A DNA stretch of 7,683 bases from Bacillota bacterium. GTDB lineage: Bacteria; Bacillota; Clostridia; Peptostreptococcales; Natronincolaceae. The notes under the pieces are model-generated. The model worked only from the letters and a program-made list of their open reading frames with translations, was not told the DNA's origin and searched no databases. The translations under genes and the position numbers were made by a program. The first letter of the stretch is position 1. Each line of letters opens with the position of its first letter. The stretch lies in the NCBI GenBank assembly GCA_023387935.1, contig JAEWHG010000173.1:1-7683 (forward strand), written 5' to 3'. Shown piece by piece: positions 1-4,977 of this stretch.

Positions 1-128
1 ATCTAGAGAAAAATCAATTGATAGAATTAAAGTCAAGTGTTGAATTGTTACGTAATAACCTGAAAATAAAAAATGAATCTAAAATAATCCCATTACAGAA
101 TGTAAAAATTACATCTATTATTAAATAA
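1..128 (+). CDS. C-terminal end of an unidentified protein (partial)
   Basis: Reading from base 3, the frame is open for 41 codons from the window edge to a TAA at 126-128. The start lies outside the window. The visible tail is rich in Leu, Glu, Lys and Asn (LEKNQLIELKSSVELLRNNL), with a heptad-like leucine spacing that suggests an amphipathic helix or short coiled coil, followed by a polar, Ile-rich end. I do not recognise the family. The tail could belong to a regulator or to any protein ending in a helix. It is unrelated by spacing to the operon that starts at 813, from which it is separated by nearly 700 bases of decayed mobile DNA. No promoter or RBS for it can be seen here. Confidence 0.5.
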   Translation, partial: LEKNQLIELKSSVELLRNNLKIKNESKIIPLQNVKITSIIK

Positions 129-172
129 CCTTGAATAATAATTCCTTAAACTATTGCGTATTTAAAGAAAAA

Positions 173-198
173 AGCAGGAGAAAACTATTCCTCCTGCT
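173..198 (-). terminator. Rho-independent terminator for leftward transcription
   Basis: AGCAGGAG (173-180) pairs perfectly with CTCCTGCT (191-198) around a 10-base loop. Read on the minus strand, the stem is followed directly by TTTTTTCTTT (the complement of bases 163-172), a proper U-tract. On the plus strand the stem is followed by CTAGATAATAAG, which has none. The hairpin therefore terminates transcripts coming from the right, although no intact leftward gene remains there. It may be a leftover of a lost gene or of the element whose repeats lie at 230-257. It could also weakly help to end the plus-strand gene that stops at 128. Confidence 0.7.
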
Positions 199-229
199 CT
201 AGATAATAAGCTTTAAATGTAAAATTTTC

Positions 230-257
230 TGCCACCGCTTGCCACCTTTTTGCCACC
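230..257. repeat. Three phased TGCCACC direct repeats (possible IS21-family end)
   Basis: TGCCACC occurs at 230-236, 240-246 and 251-257, with starts 10 and 11 bases apart, so all three face the same side of the helix. They are a G+C island in very AT-rich DNA. On the minus strand they read GGTGGCA three times, followed by an A/T-rich stretch. Repeated GGTGGCA-type motifs next to the transposase genes are, from memory, a feature of IS21-family (istA/istB) ends, where they bind the transposase. No istA or istB sequence is visible, so this would be an end remnant only. A regulator-binding array is the alternative. Confidence 0.45.
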
Positions 258-311
258 GGAAGATTAAAGTATGGTGATAGAATAAAAAACGTAGAACGTA
301 AACATGATATG

Positions 312-350
312 TCCTTGAATCTGATATAATAAATTTATCAGACAAGGAGA
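312..350 (+). promoter_or_regulatory. IS hairpin masking the transposase RBS, with a -10 box in its loop
   Basis: TCCTTG (312-317), a two-base bulge AA, and TCTGAT (320-325) pair with ATCAGA (337-342) and CAAGGA (343-348). The right arm contains most of the Shine-Dalgarno AAGGAGA (344-350) of the orfA remnant. A perfect TATAAT lies at 325-330, overlapping the left arm end and the loop. Transcripts from this -10 would start near 337 and lack the left arm, leaving the RBS free. Read-through transcripts would contain both arms and hide the RBS. The -35 region is weak. The mechanism is inferred by analogy with fold-back protection in IS10. Confidence 0.6.
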
Positions 351-358
351 GATTATTT

Positions 359-493
359 ATAGGAACAAAGAAACAATACAGCGCCGAATTTAAACAAGAT
401 GCAGTTAATTATTATTACTCATCTGGTAAATCAATCAAAGAGGCTGCACTTAAAATACGAAAAAAGGCCATAGGCATACTGAACAAAGATTAA
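359..493 (+). pseudogene. IS3-family transposase OrfA, start lost and internally deleted
   Basis: The frame reads (I)GTKKQYSAEFKQDAVNYYYSSGKSIKEAALKI and then jumps to RKKAIGILNKD and a TAA at 491-493. The first part is the HTH_Tnp_1 DNA-binding start of IS3-type OrfA. The last part is the usual OrfA C-terminus (KKAIGIL). About 50-60 codons between them, which normally carry the rest of the helix-turn-helix and the leucine zipper, are missing. The codon where ATG is expected, spaced 8 bases after the Shine-Dalgarno, is ATA (359-361), which should prevent normal initiation. The frame is intact across the deletion, so the deletion was a multiple of three. The product is non-functional. Confidence 0.8.
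460..466 (+). other. A AAA AAG programmed -1 frameshift heptamer (relic)
   Basis: Six A residues and a G (460-466) are phased as A AAA AAG in the orfA frame (codons 461-463 and 464-466), the canonical slippery heptamer of IS3-family elements. A -1 shift enters exactly the frame of the OrfB remnant, which is open from 454 to 675. The site therefore still connects the two remnants as it would in an intact IS3 element. No stimulatory structure was identified with confidence. Confidence 0.65.
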
Positions 494-675
494 CTGAAGA
501 AATCTACAAAGAAATAACAAATTCATCCAAGAAGCGCCGAATTTCAGTTAATAGTGTGCTTAAAATGCTAAAGGGTTCATCTTCTGGAGACTATGATTAT
601 TTGAAACGAAAAGATTCAAATCAAAAAAAACAAGTCGAACAAGAAATTTGTGCTACTATTTCTACAACTAGGTAG
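469..675 (+). pseudogene. IS3-family transposase OrfB, N-terminal remnant
   Basis: In the -1 frame relative to OrfA, the sequence reads HRHTEQRLTEEIYKEI..., then RRISVNSVLKMLKGSSSGDY, DYLKRKDSNQKKQVEQEI and a short unrelated tail ending in TAG at 673-675. The SVNSVLKML...SSSG.Y.YL.R stretch matches the pre-catalytic helix-turn-helix region of IS3 OrfB (usually LGVS.SGYY.WL.R). K-G for L-G and D for Y look like decay. The rve/DDE integrase core that should follow is gone. Identity breaks near 650, where the sequence turns into the neighbouring DNA. Confidence 0.78.
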
Positions 676-760
676 CATAATTTTTTTATTGTTTACGATC
701 ATTAGAATTAAAAAAATAAATAATGAATCTAAATATATTGATACTATTCTAAAAGTCTGA
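674..760 (+). pseudogene. Possible C-terminal remnant of a membrane-protein gene
   Basis: Directly after the IS remnant, one frame reads SIIFLLFTIIRIKKINNESK and then a short polar tail ending in TGA at 758-760. The pattern is a hydrophobic segment, a basic stop-transfer cluster (RIKK) and a hydrophilic end, as in the last membrane helix of many proteins. There is no start codon or RBS, and the frame runs into the IS scar. If real, it is the 3' end of a gene cut by the element. Chance is a serious alternative, because AT-rich DNA easily encodes Ile/Phe/Lys runs. Confidence 0.25.
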
Positions 761-766
761 TAAAGT
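738..766 (+). promoter_or_regulatory. Candidate sigma-A promoter for the iron-sulfur protein gene
   Basis: TTGATA (738-743, five of six to TTGACA) is followed after 17 bases by TAAAGT (761-766, four of six to TATAAT). Transcription would start near 773, leaving a leader of about 40 bases before the ATG at 813. The -10 box lies just past the stop of the membrane-protein remnant, so the intact gene appears to have its own promoter downstream of the scar. The RBS is unremarkable: GGAG at 794-797 is 15 bases from the ATG and AGGCGA at 802-807 is closer but imperfect. Confidence 0.5.
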
Positions 767-812
767 GAAAGAATTAAATAATCTTTGAAAAATGGAGAAA
801 TAGGCGATTAAT

Positions 813-1952
813 ATGAAAAATGGAACTTTCTCAGAAGAACTTGTAAAAAAAATAGAAGACTTTAAAAAGGACTGTGTAGGATGCGGTAAATGCGTAAGAG
901 AGTGCAAAATGTTAGATAGCTTTTGTACAGACCCTAAGAATCTATTTAACAGTTTAAATGATAAACAGATGATAGATCCACTTGTTCCTTATTCTTGCAA
1001 TCAATGTGGTGTATGTGAAGAGGTTTGTCCTAAGGGCTTAGAGCTTGAAGAATTATTTAAAGGTATTAGAGTAGAACTAGTAAAAGCAAATAAGGGAAAA
1101 TCTCCAATAAAAGGACATAGATCTGTTGAGAGCCATCAATCCTTAAGCTTTTCCAAGGTATTTACAACTACAGCGCTAGATAAAAATAAAAAAACTGTAA
1201 GAGTTTTCCTGCCAGGGTGCAGTTTATCATCCTATAGCCCGGAACTTGTTAGTAAAACTTTTAGATATTTACAAGAAAAGCTTCCAGGTACAGGTGTTGT
1301 TTTTAAGTGCTGTGGTAAGCCGACTAGGGCAATGGGACAAGAAGATGCTTTTAAAGAAAGATATCGAGGGTTAGAAGAAGAATTTAAAAGACTTGGAGTA
1401 ACAGAAGTAATAACAGCTTGTCAATCTTGTTACACTACAATTGCTAAGGAGAGTCCAAACATTAAAATTAGATCTCTTTGGACTGTTATCCCTGAAATCG
1501 GTATACCAGGAGAAAAATATAACATTGGAACAAATAGTGATTTAGTATTTGGAATACATGATTCCTGTGCCACAAGGCATAGCGGAGATATTCAAAAGGG
1601 AGCTCGAAGTATTATAAAAGATCTAGGTTATAAGATTCGAGAAGACTACCAATCAGAGAAAATAATTAGGTGCTGTGGACAAGGGGGTATGGTAGGGCCT
1701 GCTAATCCAGAGCTCACAAAACAAATAATGAAAGAAAGTGCAAATGAAGTAGAATCAGATTACGTTGTTACTTATTGTGGCGCTTGTAGAGAATCTATGG
1801 TTAGAGGTGGAAAAAAGAGTATTCATATATTAGATTTAATGTTTAAGGGTCCTTGGAATTCTAAATCCGTCATGCCTGGAGTAAGCAAAACTCCTATTAA
1901 TAGTTGGGTTAATCGTTATAAAAGTAAAAAGGAGTTAAATAAAATTAAATAG
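813..1952 (+). CDS. Iron-sulfur protein with dicluster ferredoxin and two CCG (HdrB/GlpC-like) domains
   Basis: This 379-residue soluble protein is built as an electron carrier or oxidoreductase subunit. Residues 21-31 (C21, C24, C27, C31) and 62-72 (C62, C65, C68, C72) are two CxxCxxCxxxC [4Fe-4S] motifs. Two cysteine-rich CCG domains follow: C136, C167-C168-G169, C203/C206, and C252, C287-C288-G289, C322/C325. This is the layout of GlpC, LutA and HdrD/HdrB-type proteins, in which CCG domains can hold unusual [4Fe-4S] clusters and work on disulfides or pass electrons from quinones or flavoproteins. All 16 expected ligands are present, so the protein should be active. No flavin or membrane partner subunit lies in the window. 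It stands apart from the next gene by 161 bases. The exact substrate cannot be named. Confidence 0.88.
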   Translation: MKNGTFSEELVKKIEDFKKDCVGCGKCVRECKMLDSFCTDPKNLFNSLNDKQMIDPLVPYSCNQCGVCEEVCPKGLELEELFKGIRVELVKANKGKSPIKGHRSVESHQSLSFSKVFTTTALDKNKKTVRVFLPGCSLSSYSPELVSKTFRYLQEKLPGTGVVFKCCGKPTRAMGQEDAFKERYRGLEEEFKRLGVTEVITACQSCYTTIAKESPNIKIRSLWTVIPEIGIPGEKYNIGTNSDLVFGIHDSCATRHSGDIQKGARSIIKDLGYKIREDYQSEKIIRCCGQGGMVGPANPELTKQIMKESANEVESDYVVTYCGACRESMVRGGKKSIHILDLMFKGPWNSKSVMPGVSKTPINSWVNRYKSKKELNKIK

Positions 1953-2053
1953 AATATTATAATTTGATTAAGCCTCAATTTGTAATGAATTGATTTTAAA
2001 ATTAACTATAGAAAAAATCAATATATAGGGTTTGTTCCATAGAGTATATGAAT

Positions 2054-2091
2054 TTGTTTTTAATACATGTATCGTCCTATAATAGTTATAG
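2054..2091 (+). promoter_or_regulatory. Promoter with two dyads (candidate operator) for the first TVP38 gene
   Basis: TTGTTT (2054-2059) and a perfect TATAAT (2078-2083) are 18 bases apart. The spacer contains the 10-base perfect palindrome ATACATGTAT (2063-2072). A second dyad, CTATAA-TAG-TTATAG (2077-2091), covers the -10 box and the likely start site. A repressor bound at either dyad would block RNA polymerase, so this gene is probably regulated. The regulator is not in the window. The promoter lies upstream of the ATG at 2114 and overlaps the longer possible reading frame from 2048, which argues against that earlier start. Confidence 0.55.
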
Positions 2092-2102
2092 ACACTTATT
2101 AC

Positions 2103-2109
2103 AGGAGGT
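2103..2109 (+). promoter_or_regulatory. Start-deciding ribosome binding site AGGAGGT
   Basis: A full-consensus AGGAGGT sits 4 bases before the ATG at 2114. The alternative in-frame ATG at 2048 has no comparable site and lies upstream of the -10 box, so 2114 is chosen as the start. Confidence 0.8.
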
Positions 2110-2113
2110 ATAT

Positions 2114-2812
2114 ATGATTAAACCTAAATTTAAAAGTAGTTTTAAAATAATATTTATGATGGCTATAATTATAATAGTTTACTTTCTAAATAGCAGAGGA
2201 ATCTTTGAAAATGCTACTGTAGAAGATATGAAAAGCTATGTGTTATCATATGGGAAATTAGCTCCCTTAGTATATACAATTATGTTTACACTATCAGCAT
2301 TAACTTTATTTCCTGATTCTGTTTTAGCTATATCAGGAGGAATGATTTTTGGATTTTTTTACGGAACACTTTATACTATAATAGGAGCAGTTTTTGCAGC
2401 AACTCTTGCATTTTTTGTTTCGAGATTTTTAGGTCAAAGTATATTAGAGAAGTTTTTAAAACACAATAAGATTAAAGTTATTAATGCAGTTGAAAAGAGA
2501 GGATTTATTTCTGTATTAGTACTAAGGTTAATTCCGTTAGTTCCCTTCGATATTATTAGCTATGGAGCTGGACTTACAAAAATTTCATATGTGGAGTATA
2601 TAGGTGCAACTGCTTTAGGTATAATACCAGGAGTTATGGTCTATATAAATATAGGAAATCAAGTGGGAAAATCAAATTTAATGGAGTTTCTAAATGCAAT
2701 AGCAATACTATTTGTACTAATAGGAGCTTCTTATATTATTAAACAAAAGGGTATTTTGAATAAAATAATAGGAGCATCAGAAAGAGCAGAAGTTTTCAAT
2801 AATAAAGTTTAG
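2114..2812 (+). CDS. TVP38/TMEM64 family membrane protein (first copy)
   Basis: This 232-residue integral membrane protein belongs to the TVP38/TMEM64 (SNARE-associated, DedA-like, VTT-domain) superfamily. An N-terminal membrane helix (about 11-26) is followed by the core: the GGMIFGFFYGTLYTIIGA loop and helix (75-92), FVSRFLG (101-107), the hallmark RLIPLVPFDIISYGAGLT (138-155), the GIIPG turn (169-173) and a final helix (about 193-209). The tail is charged and cytosolic. Members are proposed to move lipids or small solutes, and in bacteria they often sit beside redox, mercury or selenium-related genes; the substrate here is unknown. It is paralogous to the protein at 3591-4301 (RLLPFMSFDIVSYAAGLT there), and both flank a rhodanese lipoprotein. 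It has its own promoter and strong RBS. Confidence 0.9.
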   Translation: MIKPKFKSSFKIIFMMAIIIIVYFLNSRGIFENATVEDMKSYVLSYGKLAPLVYTIMFTLSALTLFPDSVLAISGGMIFGFFYGTLYTIIGAVFAATLAFFVSRFLGQSILEKFLKHNKIKVINAVEKRGFISVLVLRLIPLVPFDIISYGAGLTKISYVEYIGATALGIIPGVMVYINIGNQVGKSNLMEFLNAIAILFVLIGASYIIKQKGILNKIIGASERAEVFNNKV

Positions 2813-2932
2813 TTGTAACTATAAAATATAATATAGATTACAAAGTAAAAATAAAGTAGAGAGTTCAAAAATATAGATCTATCATTATTAAAAAAATCAA
2901 TACTATAATAAAATCATATCAATAATATCTAT

Positions 2933-2961
2933 TTGTTATCAGATCTGCTTTATTGTAAAAT
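2933..2961 (+). promoter_or_regulatory. Candidate promoter of the rhodanese lipoprotein gene
   Basis: TTGTTA (2933-2938) and TAAAAT (2956-2961) are exactly 17 bases apart. Transcription from here would begin near 2968 and give a leader of about 30 bases before the ATG at 3000. The palindrome CAGATCTG (2940-2947) lies in the spacer, and a related one, ATAGATCTAT, lies upstream at 2873-2882. The shared AGATCT core may be coincidence. The rest of the 187-base gap is very AT-rich, and no clear terminator for the TVP38 gene was found in it. Confidence 0.5.
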
Positions 2962-2999
2962 GTATATGGCAAGAAAATACTTTGTGGGGGATGAATATA

Positions 3000-3485
3000 A
3001 TGAAAAACAAAGCACTAAAATTAATTCCTATTCTATTAATATTATCATTATTATTAGTAGCATGTGGACAAGCACAAGACACAGCAGCAAATCCAATGCA
3101 ATACATGGGAGTAGAAGATTTAAAAGCATCCATAGAATCAGGATCAGATGATTACATTATTCTAGATGTAAGAAAAGTAGAAGATTATAAGACAAGTCAT
3201 ATAGTTGGTGCTTTTACAGCAGATCAAGACGCTGCTAATAAAGGTGGAGATGATGCAACAGGAATAGCAAATTTAAAAACAACACTTAAAGAGGCAACAG
3301 GAAGTGAAGTTGGAAACGCAGAAGATAAATATGCCTTAGTTTGTTATTCTGGTAAATCATATGCACAGAAAGCAACAGATTTAATGATAGAGATGGGAAT
3401 ATCAAAAGATCAAATTTATACAGTAGAAGGCGGTATGAAAGCTTGGGAAGAAGCCGGAGACGATTATAAAGGGCTTTTAGAGTAA
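3000..3485 (+). CDS. Rhodanese-domain lipoprotein (exported)
   Basis: The 161-residue precursor starts with a basic n-region (MKNKALK) and a hydrophobic core ending in the lipobox L-V-A-C22, so mature Cys22 should be lipid-anchored on the outer face of the membrane. A single rhodanese domain follows (about 36-155): ILDVRKVEDYKTSHIVGA (54-71), the active-site loop CYSGKSY (115-121) with catalytic Cys115, and the closing GGMKAW (144-149). Rhodaneses transfer sulfane sulfur or carry persulfide, and some handle selenium. Intact Cys115 argues for activity rather than a scaffold role. ATG 3000 was chosen over TTG 2982 and ATG 2991 because the G-rich site at 2986-2990 lies 9 bases before it and the lipoprotein signal then begins correctly. 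It sits between two TVP38 genes, suggesting shared extracytoplasmic sulfur-type chemistry. Confidence 0.9.
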   Translation: MKNKALKLIPILLILSLLLVACGQAQDTAANPMQYMGVEDLKASIESGSDDYIILDVRKVEDYKTSHIVGAFTADQDAANKGGDDATGIANLKTTLKEATGSEVGNAEDKYALVCYSGKSYAQKATDLMIEMGISKDQIYTVEGGMKAWEEAGDDYKGLLE

Positions 3486-3513
3486 ATTAATATATTTTTA
3501 TAGTAATTGATAT

Positions 3514-3555
3514 AAATGGCTATTCATTTGAAATAATTTAAGTGAATAGCCATTT
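3514..3555 (+). terminator. Long hairpin between the lipoprotein gene and the downstream operon
   Basis: AAATGGCTATTCATTT (3514-3529) pairs with AAGTGAATAGCCATTT (3540-3555) over 16 positions with one G-T pair. The loop is 10 bases and can pair further. It follows the lipoprotein stop by 28 bases. The plus-strand trail is only ATTTAACAAG, so the U-tract is poor. It may be a leaky terminator, an mRNA 3'-end stabiliser, or a processing site that separates expression levels. No convincing promoter lies between it and the ATG at 3591, so read-through is probably needed for the downstream genes. Confidence 0.6.
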
Positions 3556-3590
3556 AACAAGAAAAAATACTTTTTAAGTTGAGGTGAACT

Positions 3591-4301
3591 ATGAAAAATA
3601 AATTACTAAAGCATAAGTCAAAACTAATTCTTATAGGTATAATTTTAGTATCTATTTTATTATATTTTTTCAACTCTAGCATAAATGGATTAGTTAATAA
3701 TATATCTGCAATGTTTGCAACTGGAGATTTTACAGTGGTTAGGGATTTTATTGATGAATATGGAACCTATGCAATGCTAGTTTCAGCAGCTTTAATGGTT
3801 TTCCAATCAGTAATGGCACCGTTACCAGCATTTTTAATTACATTTGCTAATGCAAATTTGTTTGGATGGTGGCAAGGAGCTATATTATCTTGGTCAAGTG
3901 CAATGTTAGGCGCTTTATTATGCTTTTGTATATCCCGTATTTTAGGTAGAGATATGGTGGAGAAATTGACTAGTAAGGCAGGATTAGAAAGTATAGATGG
4001 CTTCTTTGAAAAATACGGAAAGCACTCAATATTAATAGCAAGACTTCTTCCTTTTATGTCTTTCGATATTGTAAGCTATGCAGCAGGTCTTACCTCTATA
4101 GCCTTTATACCATTTTTTATAGCAACTGGTATAGGACAATTGCCAGCCACCATAGTTTATTCATATGTTGGAGGCATGTTAACAGGTGGAACACAATTAT
4201 TAGTAACTGGACTTCTTATATTATTTGCATTATCCATATTTATTATTTTAATAAGAAACATATATAATTCAAAAGAAACTAATAAAGTTAAGGAAAAATA
4301 A
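3591..4301 (+). CDS. TVP38/TMEM64 family membrane protein (second copy)
   Basis: This 236-residue integral membrane protein is of the same superfamily as the one at 2114-2812. It has an N-terminal helix (12-27), an extracytoplasmic-looking stretch, the helix pair around LVSAALMVFQSVMAPLPAFL (63-82), FGWWQGAILSWSSAMLGALL (91-110), the family hallmark RLLPFMSFDIVSYAAGLT (151-168), GIGQLPA (180-186) and a last helix (about 203-221) with a lysine-rich tail. The two copies share the core but differ clearly at both ends, so this is an old duplication or separate acquisition. The RBS GAGGTGA (3581-3587) sits just before the ATG. Only one base separates its stop from the next gene, making it the first gene of a tight operon with the two transferases. 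Confidence 0.9.
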   Translation: MKNKLLKHKSKLILIGIILVSILLYFFNSSINGLVNNISAMFATGDFTVVRDFIDEYGTYAMLVSAALMVFQSVMAPLPAFLITFANANLFGWWQGAILSWSSAMLGALLCFCISRILGRDMVEKLTSKAGLESIDGFFEKYGKHSILIARLLPFMSFDIVSYAAGLTSIAFIPFFIATGIGQLPATIVYSYVGGMLTGGTQLLVTGLLILFALSIFIILIRNIYNSKETNKVKEK

Positions 4302-4302
4302 A

Positions 4303-4977
4303 ATGAAAGATAAAGTAATTGTTTTTTTTACACGAATACCTACATTAGGTAAAACTAAAACTAGGTTGGAACCTTTTTTAAATAAAGAATTATGTGTAGA
4401 GCTTCAGACTGCTTTTATAAAGGATATATATAATAATATAAAAAGTATGGGAATGGATATCATAATCAATTATTCAGACCAAGGAGACTTGGAAGTTCTA
4501 AAAAGTATTACACATAAAGGTATATATTTCTTGAAGCAAGAGGGAAAAGATATAGGAGAAAAGATGCACAATGCTATATCATTTTCTTTAAAAGAATATA
4601 GAAATGTAGTACTTATCGGTAGTGATCTTCCTTTAATAAATAAAAAAGATATAGAAATAGCTTTTAGTATACTGGAAAAAAAAGATATAGTTATTTCTCC
4701 AACCTATGATGGCGGATATTATTTAATTGGAATGAAGGATGAAAATCAAGGTATATTCAATATAAAATATAGTACAAGTTCAGTGTTTGAAGAGACTATA
4801 GATAAAATAAAAAGTACTGGAAAATCTTATGGAAAAGGAAATATTCAATTAGATATAGATGATAAGAACGATTTTTTAAGATTACATAAAATATTAAAAG
4901 AAGACCATAGCATTTCTTGTGATAATACAAGACAGCTGGTTAAGGAAGTTATGGGAAAGTGTGATAAGAATGAATAG
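4303..4977 (+). CDS. TIGR04282 / DUF2064 nucleotidyltransferase-like protein (rSAM/selenodomain-associated transferase 1)
   Basis: This 224-residue cytosolic protein has the CofC/MobA-like NTP-transferase fold. Visible motifs are FFTRIPTLGKTKTRL (8-22, nucleotide-binding start with G16, K17, K19, T20, R21), QEGKDIGEKM (79-88), the metal-binding type GSDLP (106-110), SPTYDGGYYLIG (132-143) and DIDD (184-187). Length and motifs fit TIGR04282. The family is named for co-occurrence with TIGR04283 and the ArsS-type radical SAM protein. Its reaction is not established; an NTP-dependent activation of a sugar or cofactor precursor is plausible from the fold. AAGGA (4290-4294) precedes the ATG, and the gene starts one base after the TVP38 stop. 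Its 3' end overlaps the kinase-like gene by 8 bases, implying translational coupling. Confidence 0.92.
   Translation: MKDKVIVFFTRIPTLGKTKTRLEPFLNKELCVELQTAFIKDIYNNIKSMGMDIIINYSDQGDLEVLKSITHKGIYFLKQEGKDIGEKMHNAISFSLKEYRNVVLIGSDLPLINKKDIEIAFSILEKKDIVISPTYDGGYYLIGMKDENQGIFNIKYSTSSVFEETIDKIKSTGKSYGKGNIQLDIDDKNDFLRLHKILKEDHSISCDNTRQLVKEVMGKCDKNE

Larger units (their letters stand above)
311..672 (+). mobile_element. Degenerate IS3-family insertion sequence remnant
   Basis: The segment carries, in order, an RBS-masking hairpin, the N-terminal helix-turn-helix part of an IS3-type OrfA, the OrfA C-terminal end with its frameshift site, and about 65 codons of an OrfB N-terminal region. The catalytic DDE core of OrfB (normally about 200 further codons) is missing, so the element cannot transpose by itself. 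The left boundary is approximate: a TG at 310-311 or 305-306 could be the terminal dinucleotide. The right boundary is set only by where OrfB-like sequence stops, near 650-672. No inverted terminal repeat pair or target-site duplication could be assigned. Confidence 0.8.

Noticed and set aside
1975..1997. TCAATT...AATTGA plus TTTT after the iron-sulfur gene, terminator-like
   Set aside because: The stem is six pairs, almost all A-T, with a 7-base loop. It is too weak to call a terminator in such AT-rich DNA.
2048..2113. 22-codon N-terminal extension of the first TVP38 protein
   Set aside because: The -10 box at 2078-2083 lies inside it, it lacks a good RBS, and AGGAGGT marks the ATG at 2114.
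2873..2947. Two AGATCT-centred palindromes (2873-2882 and 2940-2947) as a paired operator
   Set aside because: They are short and unequal, with flanks that do not match. They are noted under the promoter but not called as a separate site.
2939..3133. 64-codon minus-strand open frame
   Set aside because: It is antisense to the lipoprotein signal peptide and promoter region, with no RBS and no recognisable protein.
2933..3151. 72-codon plus-strand open frame
   Set aside because: It overlaps the rhodanese lipoprotein gene in another frame, has no RBS, and encodes a low-complexity Ile/Ser/Arg sequence without any family signature.
4919..4969. Longer start for the kinase-like protein at ATG 4919 or GTG 4961
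   Set aside because: Both increase overlap with the upstream gene and add residues not expected before the glycine-loop domain. ATG 4970 gives the usual short coupled overlap.
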